Shown here piece by piece: positions 25,710 to 34,979 of a stretch of 64,000 bases of DNA. Each line of letters begins with the position of its first letter. Position 1 is the stretch's first letter. Below the pieces are notes generated by a model that ran no database searches, was not told the DNA's origin, and worked only from the letters and a program-made list of their open reading frames with translations. This DNA is from GWA2-66-18 sp964537395 (GTDB lineage: Bacteria; Elusimicrobiota; Elusimicrobia; UBA1565; UBA9628). The position numbers were made by a program, and so were the translations under genes. Location of the stretch: positions 14,507-78,506 of the forward strand of contig CAZIBN010000002.1 of the NCBI GenBank assembly GCA_964537395.1, given 5' to 3'.

Positions 25710-27788
25710 ATGATCAATCACCAAATAAAGAAAGCCCTGTCCGCGGCCCTTGCCGTCGTGCTCGCCCTTCCCGCGGGCGTCATCCCGGCCTTCGCCGCTG
25801 ACGCCGTGCCTGCTCCCGCCGAATTCCGTGGCATCGAGGTCGCCAACGATTTTGTCACGATCAAGCTCAGCACGGGAGTCCTCTACAACAGCTTTTTGAC
25901 GCAGACTCCCCCGCGTCTCGTGATGGAGCTCCTCGACACCAAGCACGAAGGTCCGACCCAGTCCGTCAAGGGCAAGGGGGCGTTCCTCTCCGGTGTGCGC
26001 TCAAGCCAGTTTGAGAAGTCGCCGCGCCTGATCACGCGCGTCGTGATGGATCTCGTGAAGATGGCGGGCTACAAGGTCGGCACGACCAAGGACGGACTGA
26101 CCGTGCAGATCGTGGGCTCGGTCGATGATGCTCCGGCCTCGGCCGTCGTGCCGGCGGCGGTCGCACCCGTCGCCGCCGCTCCCAAGCTTCCCACGGTCAA
26201 GCCCGTCGTCGCCAAGCGCGCCGCGGCCGCCGTCGCCGCGGTTGAGGCTCCGGCTCCGGCTTTTGTCTTTGCGCCAACGCCGGTTGCGGCTCCGGCAGCG
26301 GTTGCGGTCGCCGGGCCCGAAGCCAAGGTGAAGCCGCGCGTCAATGTGACGGCCGTTCAAGCCATGCGCCGTGCCGGTCTTGATAAGACCATGACTTTGG
26401 AGCTCGGGGCCGCCGCCCAGGCTTCCGACATCACGAAGACCAAGTTCGACCCCGTCGGCGATGCCGACGACGACCGCTCCCAGCGCGCGCCCGGCGGGCG
26501 CATCTTCCGCGACATCATGAGCCGCCTGCCTCGCGACATCGTGACGCTTGATTTCGACAACACCGACATCCGCGATGTCGTTCGCCTGCTCGCGGCCAAG
26601 TCGAAGGTCAACATCGTCTTCGGGGCCGACGTCTCGGGTTCGCTGACCTTGCATCTGACCGACGTTCCCTTCAACGAGGCCTTCCGCACCGCGCTGTCGA
26701 TGATGAAGCTGACGACCGACCAGGTCGGCGACAACATCCTGCGCGTGATCACGCCCGCCGAGCTCAAGACGCAGCGCACGAGCTCGACGGCGATCACCAA
26801 GGTCTATGTCCTTAATTACGCGAAGGCCGCCGAGGTCAAGACGACGATCGATTCCGTCCGCAGCGCCGAGGGCCGCAACGGCAGCTCGACGGCGGATACC
26901 AAGACGAATACCTTGATCGTGACCGATTCTCTCGAGGGGCAGCTGTCGACCGAGAACCTGATCTCTCAGATGGACCAGCGCCCGCGCCAGGTGCTCATCG
27001 AGGCCAAGCTCGTCGAGGTCAGCGCCGACTCCGGCCTCAACTATGGCGTGCAGTGGGACTACCAGGGCGTGCAGACCGGTAAGCTCGGCGGCCAGCAGGG
27101 GACCTCGCTCTTCGGTACGACCACCAGCCCGCAGAAGGCCAGCAGCCCCACCTTGCCGCCGCTCAACCAGAACGCGAACGTGATCGAGGGCGTGGGCGCA
27201 GCCGGAAGGGGCACGGGCGTGAATCTCGCCAACACCGCGTTCGGCGCGCTGACGTTCGGCCGCATCACGAACAACTTCATCCTCAACGCCACGCTGACCG
27301 CGGCGGCCACGGAGGGCAAGGCCAAGGTCCTGTCCGAGCCGAAGATCGCGACCCTCAATAATCAGGCCGCGAAGATCGACGTCACGACGCAGATCCCGTA
27401 CACGACCACGAACATATCCGCGACGGGCGCGCAAAGCATCACGGTCACGTACGTGACCACCGGCATCAAGCTGACGGTCACGCCGAGCATCAACGCCGAC
27501 GGGCGCATCACCCTGAACATCAACCCGGAAGTGAGCCAGCCCTCGGCCGCGGCCCCGGGTGCGGCCCCGGCCATCGACTCGCGCACCGCGCTGACGACCG
27601 TGCTCGTGCGCGACGGCGAGACCATCGTCATCGGCGGCCTCATCAGCGATTCCTTCCGTGACTCGATCTCGAAGGTCCCGCTTCTTGGAGACATCCCGAT
27701 ACTGGGCTGGCTTTTCAAGAAGAAGACGAAGACCCGGGTGCGCGTGGAGCTCCTCATCTTCGTGACGACGAGAATCCTGCCCGACTAG
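25710..27788 (+). CDS. pilQ: Type IV pilus secretin PilQ
   Basis: 692 aa from MINHQIKKALSAALAVV, with GGAG upstream; a longer in-frame start overlapping pilP was rejected. Signal peptide to about residue 29 (IPAFA), one AMIN domain (about 33-125), then a Val/Ala/Pro-rich linker (about 130-220). Secretin N0/N1 domains follow (VTLDFDNTDIRDVVRLLAAK; KVYVLNYAKAAEVKTTIDSV). The secretin core has RQVLIEAKLVEV, ALTAAATEGKAKVLSEPKI-type and VRDGETIVIGGLI motifs, ending with PLLGDIPILGWLFK. It forms the outer-membrane pilus channel. Confidence 0.95.
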   Translation: MINHQIKKALSAALAVVLALPAGVIPAFAADAVPAPAEFRGIEVANDFVTIKLSTGVLYNSFLTQTPPRLVMELLDTKHEGPTQSVKGKGAFLSGVRSSQFEKSPRLITRVVMDLVKMAGYKVGTTKDGLTVQIVGSVDDAPASAVVPAAVAPVAAAPKLPTVKPVVAKRAAAAVAAVEAPAPAFVFAPTPVAAPAAVAVAGPEAKVKPRVNVTAVQAMRRAGLDKTMTLELGAAAQASDITKTKFDPVGDADDDRSQRAPGGRIFRDIMSRLPRDIVTLDFDNTDIRDVVRLLAAKSKVNIVFGADVSGSLTLHLTDVPFNEAFRTALSMMKLTTDQVGDNILRVITPAELKTQRTSSTAITKVYVLNYAKAAEVKTTIDSVRSAEGRNGSSTADTKTNTLIVTDSLEGQLSTENLISQMDQRPRQVLIEAKLVEVSADSGLNYGVQWDYQGVQTGKLGGQQGTSLFGTTTSPQKASSPTLPPLNQNANVIEGVGAAGRGTGVNLANTAFGALTFGRITNNFILNATLTAAATEGKAKVLSEPKIATLNNQAAKIDVTTQIPYTTTNISATGAQSITVTYVTTGIKLTVTPSINADGRITLNINPEVSQPSAAAPGAAPAIDSRTALTTVLVRDGETIVIGGLISDSFRDSISKVPLLGDIPILGWLFKKKTKTRVRVELLIFVTTRILPD

Positions 27789-27805
27789 ATGCTGGTCCCG
27801 GCCTA

Positions 27806-29179
27806 GTGCTCGCGGGCCTCGTCGGGAGCGTCGTCGCCTCGGGGCTTCTTCTGAGAGGCGCATGGGACCTGTGGGCTCAGTCCTTGGTCCTCATCGCGCT
27901 TCTGTCGGCCTTTGCGGCCTGGCTGTGCCTCCGGCTGGCCGCCGGCTGGCTTCCTCGTCCCGATCCCAAGATCCTTATCTGGGCCGCGGCGCTCGCCGCC
28001 CTCTCCGCGCTGTCCGCGTGGGCGAGCCCGGTGCCGGCCTACTCTCGCCCGGCCTGGGCCGCGGCGGCGGCGGGGTTGGCGTTGTTCCCGTTGGTCTCCG
28101 TGCTCGGCTCCGAGGACCGCGCGCGGGTCGAGAGGTTTCTGCGTGCGGCCGCGTGGATCCTGGTCCTGCTCGCGGTCTATCAGCGCCTTCATGGCGAGGG
28201 ACGCCCCGCCGCGACGTTCCTTAACCAAAACGCGTTCGCCGGCGCGATCCTCCTGCTGCTCCCCATCGCGGCGCGCGCCGAAGATTGGGCGCTCGCCGGT
28301 GGGTTGCTGCTGTGCCTGTGGTGGGCGCGGTCCGTCGGGGCCTGGCTTGGGCTTGCTGTCGCCTTGATCCTGCACCGGCGCGCGGTGGGCCTCATCGCCT
28401 TTTGGCTTGGCTCCATCGCGGGCTTCATCGGGCTTGTCGCCGCCTACGCCAAGATCCAATCGCCGGAGACCTTGCACCGCCTGGAGTGGTGGAAGGCGGC
28501 CTGGCGCATGGCGGCCGAAGCGCCTTGGCTCGGCCTTGGGCCCGGCGCGTACGCTTATGCGCTGCCGTCGCACGCGCCGGTCAGGCCCGAGCTGTCCACC
28601 TTGTTCGCGCATCAGCATTTTTTCGAAACGGCGGCGGAGCGGGGCTGGCCGTACGCCCTGCTTTGGATCGTCGGCCTGGCCGTGCTGCTCAGGCCCGCTC
28701 CCGCCGCGCGGCGATTCGGCCCCGTGGCGGCGTTGATCCACGGGCTCGTGGATTATGCGCTGTCCGTGCCCGGAGTGTTCTGGCTTTTCTGCGCGTCGAC
28801 GGCGCTGGCCGCTCCCGAGTCGGGCCGCTCCGTCAACGTCCCGCTTCGCTGGCGCCCGGTCCTATGCGCCATCGTCCTTGCGGTGGCCGCCGCGTCCGGG
28901 GTTTTCGTCTGGCGCGGCTGGTCGGCCGATCGCCTGCGCGCACAGGCGGTCGTCGCCATCCGCGAGGGCCGTCTCGACGAGGCGGAGGGGAAGCTTGTAG
29001 CCTCCGAGATCTTGTCGCCGCATCCCGAGGCCGCGCGCTTCCGGGCGGAGCTCCTGCTGGCGCGCGGCGGGCCGGCGGCGGAAGCCGCCCTGCACCTGAA
29101 GCGCGCGATCGCCCTCGATCCTTATCGCGCCTCGAACCAGGCTTTATTGGAAAAGCTTTCGGAGGCGCGTGAGCGCTGA
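27806..29179 (+). CDS. Wzy_C-family membrane ligase/polymerase with C-terminal TPR-like tail
   Basis: 457 aa, GTG start. About ten hydrophobic segments to residue 375. The central part has the O-antigen ligase pattern: ATFLNQNAFAGAILLLLPIA, then WWKAAWRMAAEAPWLGLGPG and AHQHFFETAAERGWPYALLW. A soluble tail (about 380-457) resembles a TPR pair (AREGRLDEAEGKLVASEIL-like). Such proteins transfer or polymerise lipid-linked glycans; the PglL/TfpO subgroup glycosylates pilins and is often encoded beside pilus genes. Its position 17 bases after pilQ makes pilin glycosylation plausible (inference). Confidence 0.8.
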   Translation: MLAGLVGSVVASGLLLRGAWDLWAQSLVLIALLSAFAAWLCLRLAAGWLPRPDPKILIWAAALAALSALSAWASPVPAYSRPAWAAAAAGLALFPLVSVLGSEDRARVERFLRAAAWILVLLAVYQRLHGEGRPAATFLNQNAFAGAILLLLPIAARAEDWALAGGLLLCLWWARSVGAWLGLAVALILHRRAVGLIAFWLGSIAGFIGLVAAYAKIQSPETLHRLEWWKAAWRMAAEAPWLGLGPGAYAYALPSHAPVRPELSTLFAHQHFFETAAERGWPYALLWIVGLAVLLRPAPAARRFGPVAALIHGLVDYALSVPGVFWLFCASTALAAPESGRSVNVPLRWRPVLCAIVLAVAAASGVFVWRGWSADRLRAQAVVAIREGRLDEAEGKLVASEILSPHPEAARFRAELLLARGGPAAEAALHLKRAIALDPYRASNQALLEKLSEARER

Positions 29180-31121
29180 ACGGCATCAAGTCGCTCCGGA
29201 GGCCGTCATCGCCGCGGTGCTCGCGGCCGCCATCGTGGCACTCCTCGGCGGCGCGTGGGCGCGCGGCCTGTCGGTGTTCTGGAGCGACCTCACCTATCTG
29301 CATCAGGGCTGGCGCGCCGCGCCCGCCCTGCTCGTCGCGGCCGGGCGCGCGCCTCTCTGGGAGCCGTCGCTTTACTTCGGCATGCCGATGGCGGGCTCCA
29401 TGCAGGGCGGCCTTTTTTATCCGGCGACGGTCTTCTATTATCTGTTCGGCTTTGCGACCGCGACCGCATTATTCCAGGCCATGCATTTGTTCACGGCCGG
29501 CTGGCTGTGCGCGCTGTGGCTTCGTTCCTGCCGCCTGTCCTGGGGCGCGAGCCTTGGCGGGGCCTTCCTGTTCGCCTTTGGGGGCGTGATGATCGCGCGC
29601 CTTCCCTTCTTAAATCATCTCGCGACCTTGGCGTGGGCTCCCGCGCTGGCGCTCTTCTTCAGACGCCCCGTGCCGCTGGCGTTGGCGCTCACCTTGATGG
29701 TCCTCGCCGGCTATCCCACCTTCATTCCCGGGTGCGCCGCCGCCGCGTGGATCGCGGCCTATGCGTCGCGCTCCAAAGGCTGGTCCTGGCGCGCCGGCGT
29801 TGTCGATTGGGCCAAGGCGGGGCTCCTCGCGGGCGTATTGGCCGCGGCCCAGCTTCTCCCCGGCTTCGAGCTTGCGTCCCGCTCCCGCCGTTCATCCGGC
29901 GTCGGCCTGGCGGAGGCTTTGACTTGGGGATTCACGCCGGGCGATCTCCTCCAATGGATCGGGCCGCTGGCCCTCGGGATGAAGAATTTCCATCCGTCGA
30001 TCGATTGGACTATGTGCGTGTACCTCGGGCTCATCGGCGCTGCGGCTGCGGCGTATGGTGCTTCTATTTTACCGCGACGCCGCGCGCTGATTCTTGGCGT
30101 GGCCATAGCTTCCGTCGTGGTTCTGACGCTCGGCGCGTCGACCGCTCTCTCGTCGATGCTGTGGCGTGTGCTGCCGCCGCTGCGCCTCGTGCGCTACCCC
30201 GGGAACCTGGCCTATATCGCGATGCTTCCCCTGTCCCTCCTCGCGGCGGCGGGCTTTTCGAATCGGCGGGCGGGGCCGATGCTCGTGCTCGCGTCGGCGC
30301 TTGAGCTTTTGGTGCTCGGCCGGTCTTCGACGCCGCTCGCCACCCGGAGCTTGTTCGTCGAGCCGGGCCCGCTCGTGCGGACCTTGCAGGAGAGCCAGGG
30401 GGACGCGCGCTACCTGATCTCGCCGAAGGCCCTGCAGGCGTCGAGGGGCACGGACATCCTCGACTGGAAGCAGCGCCTGTACGGCCTCACGAACGCGCCC
30501 TTTCGTTTGCGCGCGGCCGCGAACTTCGGCGAGCCGCTGGTCCCCGCGCCGTCGTACGCGGTGATGGACGCCCTGCTGAGCCTGCCGAGCGCCGACGCGG
30601 CGGCGGACTGGATGCCCTGGATCGGGGCGTCGCGCCTCCTGACCCCAGAGCGAGTGGATTCGGTGCGCTTGACAGCCGAAGGGCGCGCGCTGTGGGAAAT
30701 CTCGAAAGTCCGCGGCCCGGTGTCGCTTGCCTACCAACTGACGTCTAAGGAGGGCTCCGCACTGCCCGCCGTATGGCCGCCGGCGGCACCGACCGCCGCG
30801 CGTTCGCCGCTCACGGTCCGCCGCGAGCGTGAGGACCGTTTTGACGTATCCGGTGATGGCGCGGGCTGGGTCTATGTGTCGGAGCCCCGATTCCCGGGGT
30901 GGAAAACAGTTCTATCCGTTCCGAGCGGTGAACGGGAGGTTGTTGTGGAACCGGCGCTGGGCGCGTTTCAGAAGGTCGAGACGCCGTCCGGGCCCTGGAC
31001 CTTGCGCTGGCGCTATGAGCCCGGGCCGTGGCGTCTCGGGTTGCTGCTCGCGTGCTTGTCGTGGATAATGCTCGCGCGGTCTTGGTATCATCGAGCCGTC
31101 GTCTCTGGAGAGATCCGATGA
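29169..31121 (+). CDS. YfhO-like polytopic membrane protein (first of pair)
   Basis: 650 aa, GTG start overlapping the previous gene by 11 bases. Many transmembrane segments in the first 400 residues, with the pattern APLWEPSLYFGMPMAGSMQG and GGLFYPATVFYYLFGF typical of YfhO/GT-C-like bacterial membrane proteins. A soluble beta-rich domain (about 400-610) ends in another transmembrane helix. YfhO relatives are linked to glycosylation of wall or surface polymers. The similar next gene (31118) makes a tandem pair. Confidence 0.72.
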   Translation: MSAERHQVAPEAVIAAVLAAAIVALLGGAWARGLSVFWSDLTYLHQGWRAAPALLVAAGRAPLWEPSLYFGMPMAGSMQGGLFYPATVFYYLFGFATATALFQAMHLFTAGWLCALWLRSCRLSWGASLGGAFLFAFGGVMIARLPFLNHLATLAWAPALALFFRRPVPLALALTLMVLAGYPTFIPGCAAAAWIAAYASRSKGWSWRAGVVDWAKAGLLAGVLAAAQLLPGFELASRSRRSSGVGLAEALTWGFTPGDLLQWIGPLALGMKNFHPSIDWTMCVYLGLIGAAAAAYGASILPRRRALILGVAIASVVVLTLGASTALSSMLWRVLPPLRLVRYPGNLAYIAMLPLSLLAAAGFSNRRAGPMLVLASALELLVLGRSSTPLATRSLFVEPGPLVRTLQESQGDARYLISPKALQASRGTDILDWKQRLYGLTNAPFRLRAAANFGEPLVPAPSYAVMDALLSLPSADAAADWMPWIGASRLLTPERVDSVRLTAEGRALWEISKVRGPVSLAYQLTSKEGSALPAVWPPAAPTAARSPLTVRREREDRFDVSGDGAGWVYVSEPRFPGWKTVLSVPSGEREVVVEPALGAFQKVETPSGPWTLRWRYEPGPWRLGLLLACLSWIMLARSWYHRAVVSGEIR

Positions 31122-32968
31122 CCCGCCGGGACCTCATCGTCGTCGGGGCCCTCGCGGCCGCCGTGCTTGCGCTGACCGCCTCCGTGTGGGCTCATCCCGG
31201 CCAGGCGTTTTTCAACCACGGCGACCTGTATGCCTACCATTGGCCGCTTCGCCATCATACGGCGGCGGCGCTGATCGAAGGCCGGCTCCCTTTCTGGAAC
31301 CCGTACATCATGCTCGGTGCTCCCCACGCGGCGAATCCTCAGGCCGCCTTGTTCTATCCTGCCGGCATTCTCGGCTTTCTGCTGCCTGTCATGACGTCCC
31401 TGGCCTGGGATCAGATCCTGCATCTGCTGTGGGCGGCGCTCGGCACATTTCTTCTCGCGCGCTTCGCACGGTTGCCCCGAGCCGCGGCCGCAGGCCTCGC
31501 GGCCGCTTACGCGCTCTCGCCCTTCCTGATCTACCGCGTGACCGCCGGCATCCCGACGCTTCTCGCGTCGATTTCCTGGATACCATGGGCCTGGCTTGCG
31601 TGGCTCGTCGGCTCCGCGCCGCTTTTGGCCGCCGTCTTCGCGCTCCAGTTCTTCTCCGGCCACCCGCAGTTCCTTGTCATCAACGCCGTCGGCATGGGCG
31701 TGTTCGCCGCTTCAAAAACTTCTTTGCGCGCGACGAAGACGCTGCTTGCGGGCGCGGGAGGGGCGCTGGCCTTGGCCGCGGTGCAATGGCTGCCGACTCT
31801 CGAGCTGCTGCGCGGCTCCAACCGCTCGGCCTGGCCGGAGCAATTCCGGGCCGCCTACTCCCTGCGCCCGGCTGACCTTCTGATGTGGCTGTCTCCCGGC
31901 GCCCTTGGCACGCCGCTCAACGGCGGCTGGGGCGACGCGGTGTCCGTGTTCTATGAGAGCGGCGGCGTATGGCTTGGCTGCGTCATGCTGGCGCTTGCGG
32001 CCGGCGGCCTCCTGCGCGGGCGCTCGCGGCTGGGGCCGGTCCTTCTTGTCGTGCTCGGCGCCATTCTCGCGCTCGGCGCCAACGGCCCCATTGCCCCGCT
32101 TCTCAACGCACCGGGATTCTCCTATCTGCGCACGCCTTCGCGCTGGTCCTTCCTTTCCCTGTGGGGCCTCTGGCTTCTCGCGGGCGCTGGCGCGCGCGTG
32201 GTGTTCTCGGCCCCCTCGCAAAAGCGCGTGAAGGAAGCGCTTTCGCTCGTTCCGCTCATCGTGCTGGCGGAACTCGCCCTCTGGGACTCAGGATTTCTCA
32301 AGTCCGCGAATGCACGCTCGTTCACGGCGGCGAGCCCTGCCGTGGTCGAGCGCCTGGCCGGCCGCTCCACGCGCATGCTCACCGATCCCGAGCTCGCCAA
32401 TCCGAACAAGGCGGTCGCCTATCGGATGCGCAACGCCAACGGCTACGAGGCATTTTATCCCGGATCCGCCGCGCAGTGGGCTTATCTGGCAGAGGGTAAG
32501 CCGGCCGCGGACCCAAGCTGGGTGCTCGTCTCTCGATGGAAGTCGGAGGCGGCAACGCGAGCGGGCGTGTCCGCCCGCTTATCCAGGGAAGGCATCGAGG
32601 AGCGGGCCGACGCCTGGCCGCTGGCCACCTTTCTTGACGCAAAAGGCGGACGCGTGACGCCCGATCCTCTTCTCGTGATCGACCGCCCCGAGAGTTGGCG
32701 GGTGACCGGGGCCGTGCCGAAGGGCGCCGTTGCGGTGGCGCTCGCTGAGACGCGTTGGCCGGGCTGGAGCGCCGCCTTGGATGGTCGCGCCGCGCCGCTC
32801 GCTCCGTGGGGCCCCGCTTTTCATCTCGTGAAGTTGGATCGGGGCGCCTCGGCGCTCGAATTAAGCTTCGATTTCTCACCGACGCGGTGGTTCTGGTGGG
32901 CCGCGCTGTCGGCGGCGGCCTGGGCGCTGTGGTTCGCGGCGCTTGCCCTGCGCATGGAGCCTTCATGA
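31118..32968 (+). CDS. YfhO-like polytopic membrane protein (second of pair)
   Basis: 616 aa from the ATG at 31118, which overlaps the upstream stop (ATGA). It shows the same plan as its neighbour: HGDLYAYHWPLRHHTAAALI then EGRLPFWNPYIMLGAPHAAN and AALFYPAGILGFLLP, multiple membrane spans, a soluble domain near the C-terminus and a terminal membrane helix. The acidic residues after the first membrane helix (NHGD) recall GT-C glycosyltransferases that use lipid-linked sugars. The substrate is unknown. Confidence 0.74.
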   Translation: MTRRDLIVVGALAAAVLALTASVWAHPGQAFFNHGDLYAYHWPLRHHTAAALIEGRLPFWNPYIMLGAPHAANPQAALFYPAGILGFLLPVMTSLAWDQILHLLWAALGTFLLARFARLPRAAAAGLAAAYALSPFLIYRVTAGIPTLLASISWIPWAWLAWLVGSAPLLAAVFALQFFSGHPQFLVINAVGMGVFAASKTSLRATKTLLAGAGGALALAAVQWLPTLELLRGSNRSAWPEQFRAAYSLRPADLLMWLSPGALGTPLNGGWGDAVSVFYESGGVWLGCVMLALAAGGLLRGRSRLGPVLLVVLGAILALGANGPIAPLLNAPGFSYLRTPSRWSFLSLWGLWLLAGAGARVVFSAPSQKRVKEALSLVPLIVLAELALWDSGFLKSANARSFTAASPAVVERLAGRSTRMLTDPELANPNKAVAYRMRNANGYEAFYPGSAAQWAYLAEGKPAADPSWVLVSRWKSEAATRAGVSARLSREGIEERADAWPLATFLDAKGGRVTPDPLLVIDRPESWRVTGAVPKGAVAVALAETRWPGWSAALDGRAAPLAPWGPAFHLVKLDRGASALELSFDFSPTRWFWWAALSAAAWALWFAALALRMEPS

Positions 32969-33957
32969 GCCGAAAAAAAATAATATCAGGCGTCGTCGCC
33001 TTCGCCATCACGGGGTTCTTCCTGTGGCTGGCCCTGCGCAAGGTCGAATTCGCGGCTCTCGGCTCGGCGCTGTCGTCGGCGCGCCTGGTCTGGCTGATCC
33101 CGATGGTCGTCATCATCTATGTCGACCTGCTCGTACGGGCCGTGCGCTGGCGTGTTCTGCTTTCACGCACGCGCGACCTGCCAGCGCCGGTGTGGGACCT
33201 TTTCAAGCTTTCGGCGATCGGACTTGCTGTCAACAACGTCCTGCTGCTTCGCCTCGGCGAGCTCGCGCGCGCGGGCCTAGCGGCCCGGCGCCTGGGCATT
33301 CCCGTCGCCGCGTCGCTGGCGAGCGTGGCCATCGAGCGCGCACTCGACGTGGCCGCCCTTCTGACCATCTTCGTGCTCGCCACCCGGCTCGCGCCCGGCA
33401 TCGTCCCGGCGCAGGTCGTGCAGGCGGCGATGCTGCTGCTCGCGGGCGCGATCGGGGCTTTGATCGTCCTGGCCGCGGCGGAGAGCTCGCTCGAGCCCGA
33501 GGGCTTCGCCGAGCGCCGCCTGCGCCCCTGGCCGCGCGTGCATCATTTCGTCGAACAGCTGGCGCTGGGCGCCGCGGTGCTGCGCTCGCCCGTCTCGGCG
33601 GCGAAGGCCGCGCTGCTGAGCCTCGTGCTGTGGTCCGTGGACGCGGCCTTGTATTGGGCGGCGGCACACGCGATGAGCCTCGGCGCCATCATGGATTATC
33701 CTCGCGCGGTCCTGACCCTCTCGTGGGCGGGCGCGATCTCCGCGATCCCGGCCGCTCCCGGCGGGATCGGCACGTTCGAGGCTTTCGTCGCGTCGATCCT
33801 GCACACCTTCGGCGCCACGCCGGAGATCGCGCTGGCCTACGCGCTTCTGACGCACATGATCATGTATCTTCTGGTGACGGTGACGGGGCTCGTGTTCCTG
33901 TCGCGCGAGGGCGTGTCGCTCGCGCAGCTGGCCGAGCAGGTCGAGCAAAAAAAATGA
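32965..33957 (+). CDS. Flippase-like/LPG-synthase-TM (UPF0104) membrane protein
   Basis: 330 aa, eight or so transmembrane helices. Family signatures are LFKLSAIGLAVNNVLLLRLG followed by ELARAGLAARRLGIP and the late SAIPAAPGGIGTFEAFV motif. Members resemble the membrane domain of lysylphosphatidylglycerol synthase and are often found in glycan operons, where they may move lipid-linked intermediates. The start at 32965 overlaps the upstream stop (ATGA) and the stop overlaps the methyltransferase start. Confidence 0.82.
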   Translation: MSRKKIISGVVAFAITGFFLWLALRKVEFAALGSALSSARLVWLIPMVVIIYVDLLVRAVRWRVLLSRTRDLPAPVWDLFKLSAIGLAVNNVLLLRLGELARAGLAARRLGIPVAASLASVAIERALDVAALLTIFVLATRLAPGIVPAQVVQAAMLLLAGAIGALIVLAAAESSLEPEGFAERRLRPWPRVHHFVEQLALGAAVLRSPVSAAKAALLSLVLWSVDAALYWAAAHAMSLGAIMDYPRAVLTLSWAGAISAIPAAPGGIGTFEAFVASILHTFGATPEIALAYALLTHMIMYLLVTVTGLVFLSREGVSLAQLAEQVEQKK

Positions 33958-34979
33958 AGCTGAATCTCCTGGCGATTCTGGCGTGCCCTGTCTGCGGCGG
34001 CGATCTCAAGTTCGCCGTCCTCGAGGCGTACCCGCGCCATGACGCCGAGATCGAGGAGGCGGTGCTCGCCTGTAAGCTGTGCGCCCGTGAGTATCCGGTG
34101 ACCGGCGGCGTGCCGCGCCTGCGTCCGCCGAGCCCTGTCGCGCGCGCGACCGCCAAGACGCGTGACGCGTTCGGCTGGGAGTGGCTGCGCTATCCCGGGT
34201 CTCTTCCCGGCGACAAGGAGACGTTCCTCGAGGAGACTTTGCTGCCGCCGCATGAGTTCGAGGGGAAGCTCGTCCTCGACGCGGGCTGCGGCATGGGCCG
34301 CTACAGCGCCGTCGCTCTCTCTTTAGGCGCCGAGGTCGTGGCGGTCGACATGTCCGAGAGCCTGCAGCGGGTCGTGGCTCTCGCTCAAACGCAGCCCAAG
34401 CTCCACCCTGTCGAGGCCGACCTGCTCCATCCGCCTTTCAAGAAGGGCATCTTCGACGTCGCCTACAGCCAGGGCGTGCTGCACCACACCGCTGACACGC
34501 ACGCCGCGTTCAAGGCCGTAGCGGCGCTCATCAAGCCGAGAGGCCTTTTGTCCGTGTGGCTGTACGGCAAGGCTGGGCGGTACTCCGACTTCGCGTCGAA
34601 CCCGCTCAAGCCCGGCCGCGACTGGATCGCGCGGTACCGCCGCCTGGCGTGGTGGATCGTCCTCCTCCGCCACATCCTCAGCGACTTCGTGCGCGTGTTC
34701 ACGACGCGCATGCCCGTCTCCATCGTCTACGCGCTTTGCTATCCGCTGACCTGGCTCGGCGTCGTGCCCGGCATCAAGTGGTTCACCTATTCCGTGGATC
34801 CGCGCTATCAGGTCCGTCTCATCGAGAACTTCGATTGGATCTCGCCGCCCTATCAGTGGCACCACACGAAGGAAGAGCTTCTTCGCTGGTACAGCGAAGA
34901 GGGCTTTTCGGTCGTCAACGTCCTGCCGCACGGGCTCGTGCCCAAGCCCGGGGTCCTCGGCCGCAAGAACTCGAAATGA
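33954..34979 (+). CDS. SAM-dependent methyltransferase with N-terminal zinc-ribbon-like (Trm112) segment
   Basis: 341 aa. N-terminal CPVCGG (11-16) and CKLCAREYPVTGGVPRL (40-56) form a Trm112-type zinc ribbon. The class I methyltransferase motif I is LVLDAGCGMGRYSAVAL, with VVAVDMSESL as motif II and FDVAYSQGVLHHTADT as a later motif. C-terminal hydrophobic and aromatic segments follow. It probably methylates a sugar or lipid-linked intermediate. The ATG lies inside a run of eight As that also encodes the end of the upstream protein. Confidence 0.87.
   Translation: MKLNLLAILACPVCGGDLKFAVLEAYPRHDAEIEEAVLACKLCAREYPVTGGVPRLRPPSPVARATAKTRDAFGWEWLRYPGSLPGDKETFLEETLLPPHEFEGKLVLDAGCGMGRYSAVALSLGAEVVAVDMSESLQRVVALAQTQPKLHPVEADLLHPPFKKGIFDVAYSQGVLHHTADTHAAFKAVAALIKPRGLLSVWLYGKAGRYSDFASNPLKPGRDWIARYRRLAWWIVLLRHILSDFVRVFTTRMPVSIVYALCYPLTWLGVVPGIKWFTYSVDPRYQVRLIENFDWISPPYQWHHTKEELLRWYSEEGFSVVNVLPHGLVPKPGVLGRKNSK

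Noticed and set aside
26001..27863. 620-codon open frame opposite pilQ
   Set aside because: Low-complexity Arg/Asp/Gly translation, no start signals, fully covered by the secretin gene.
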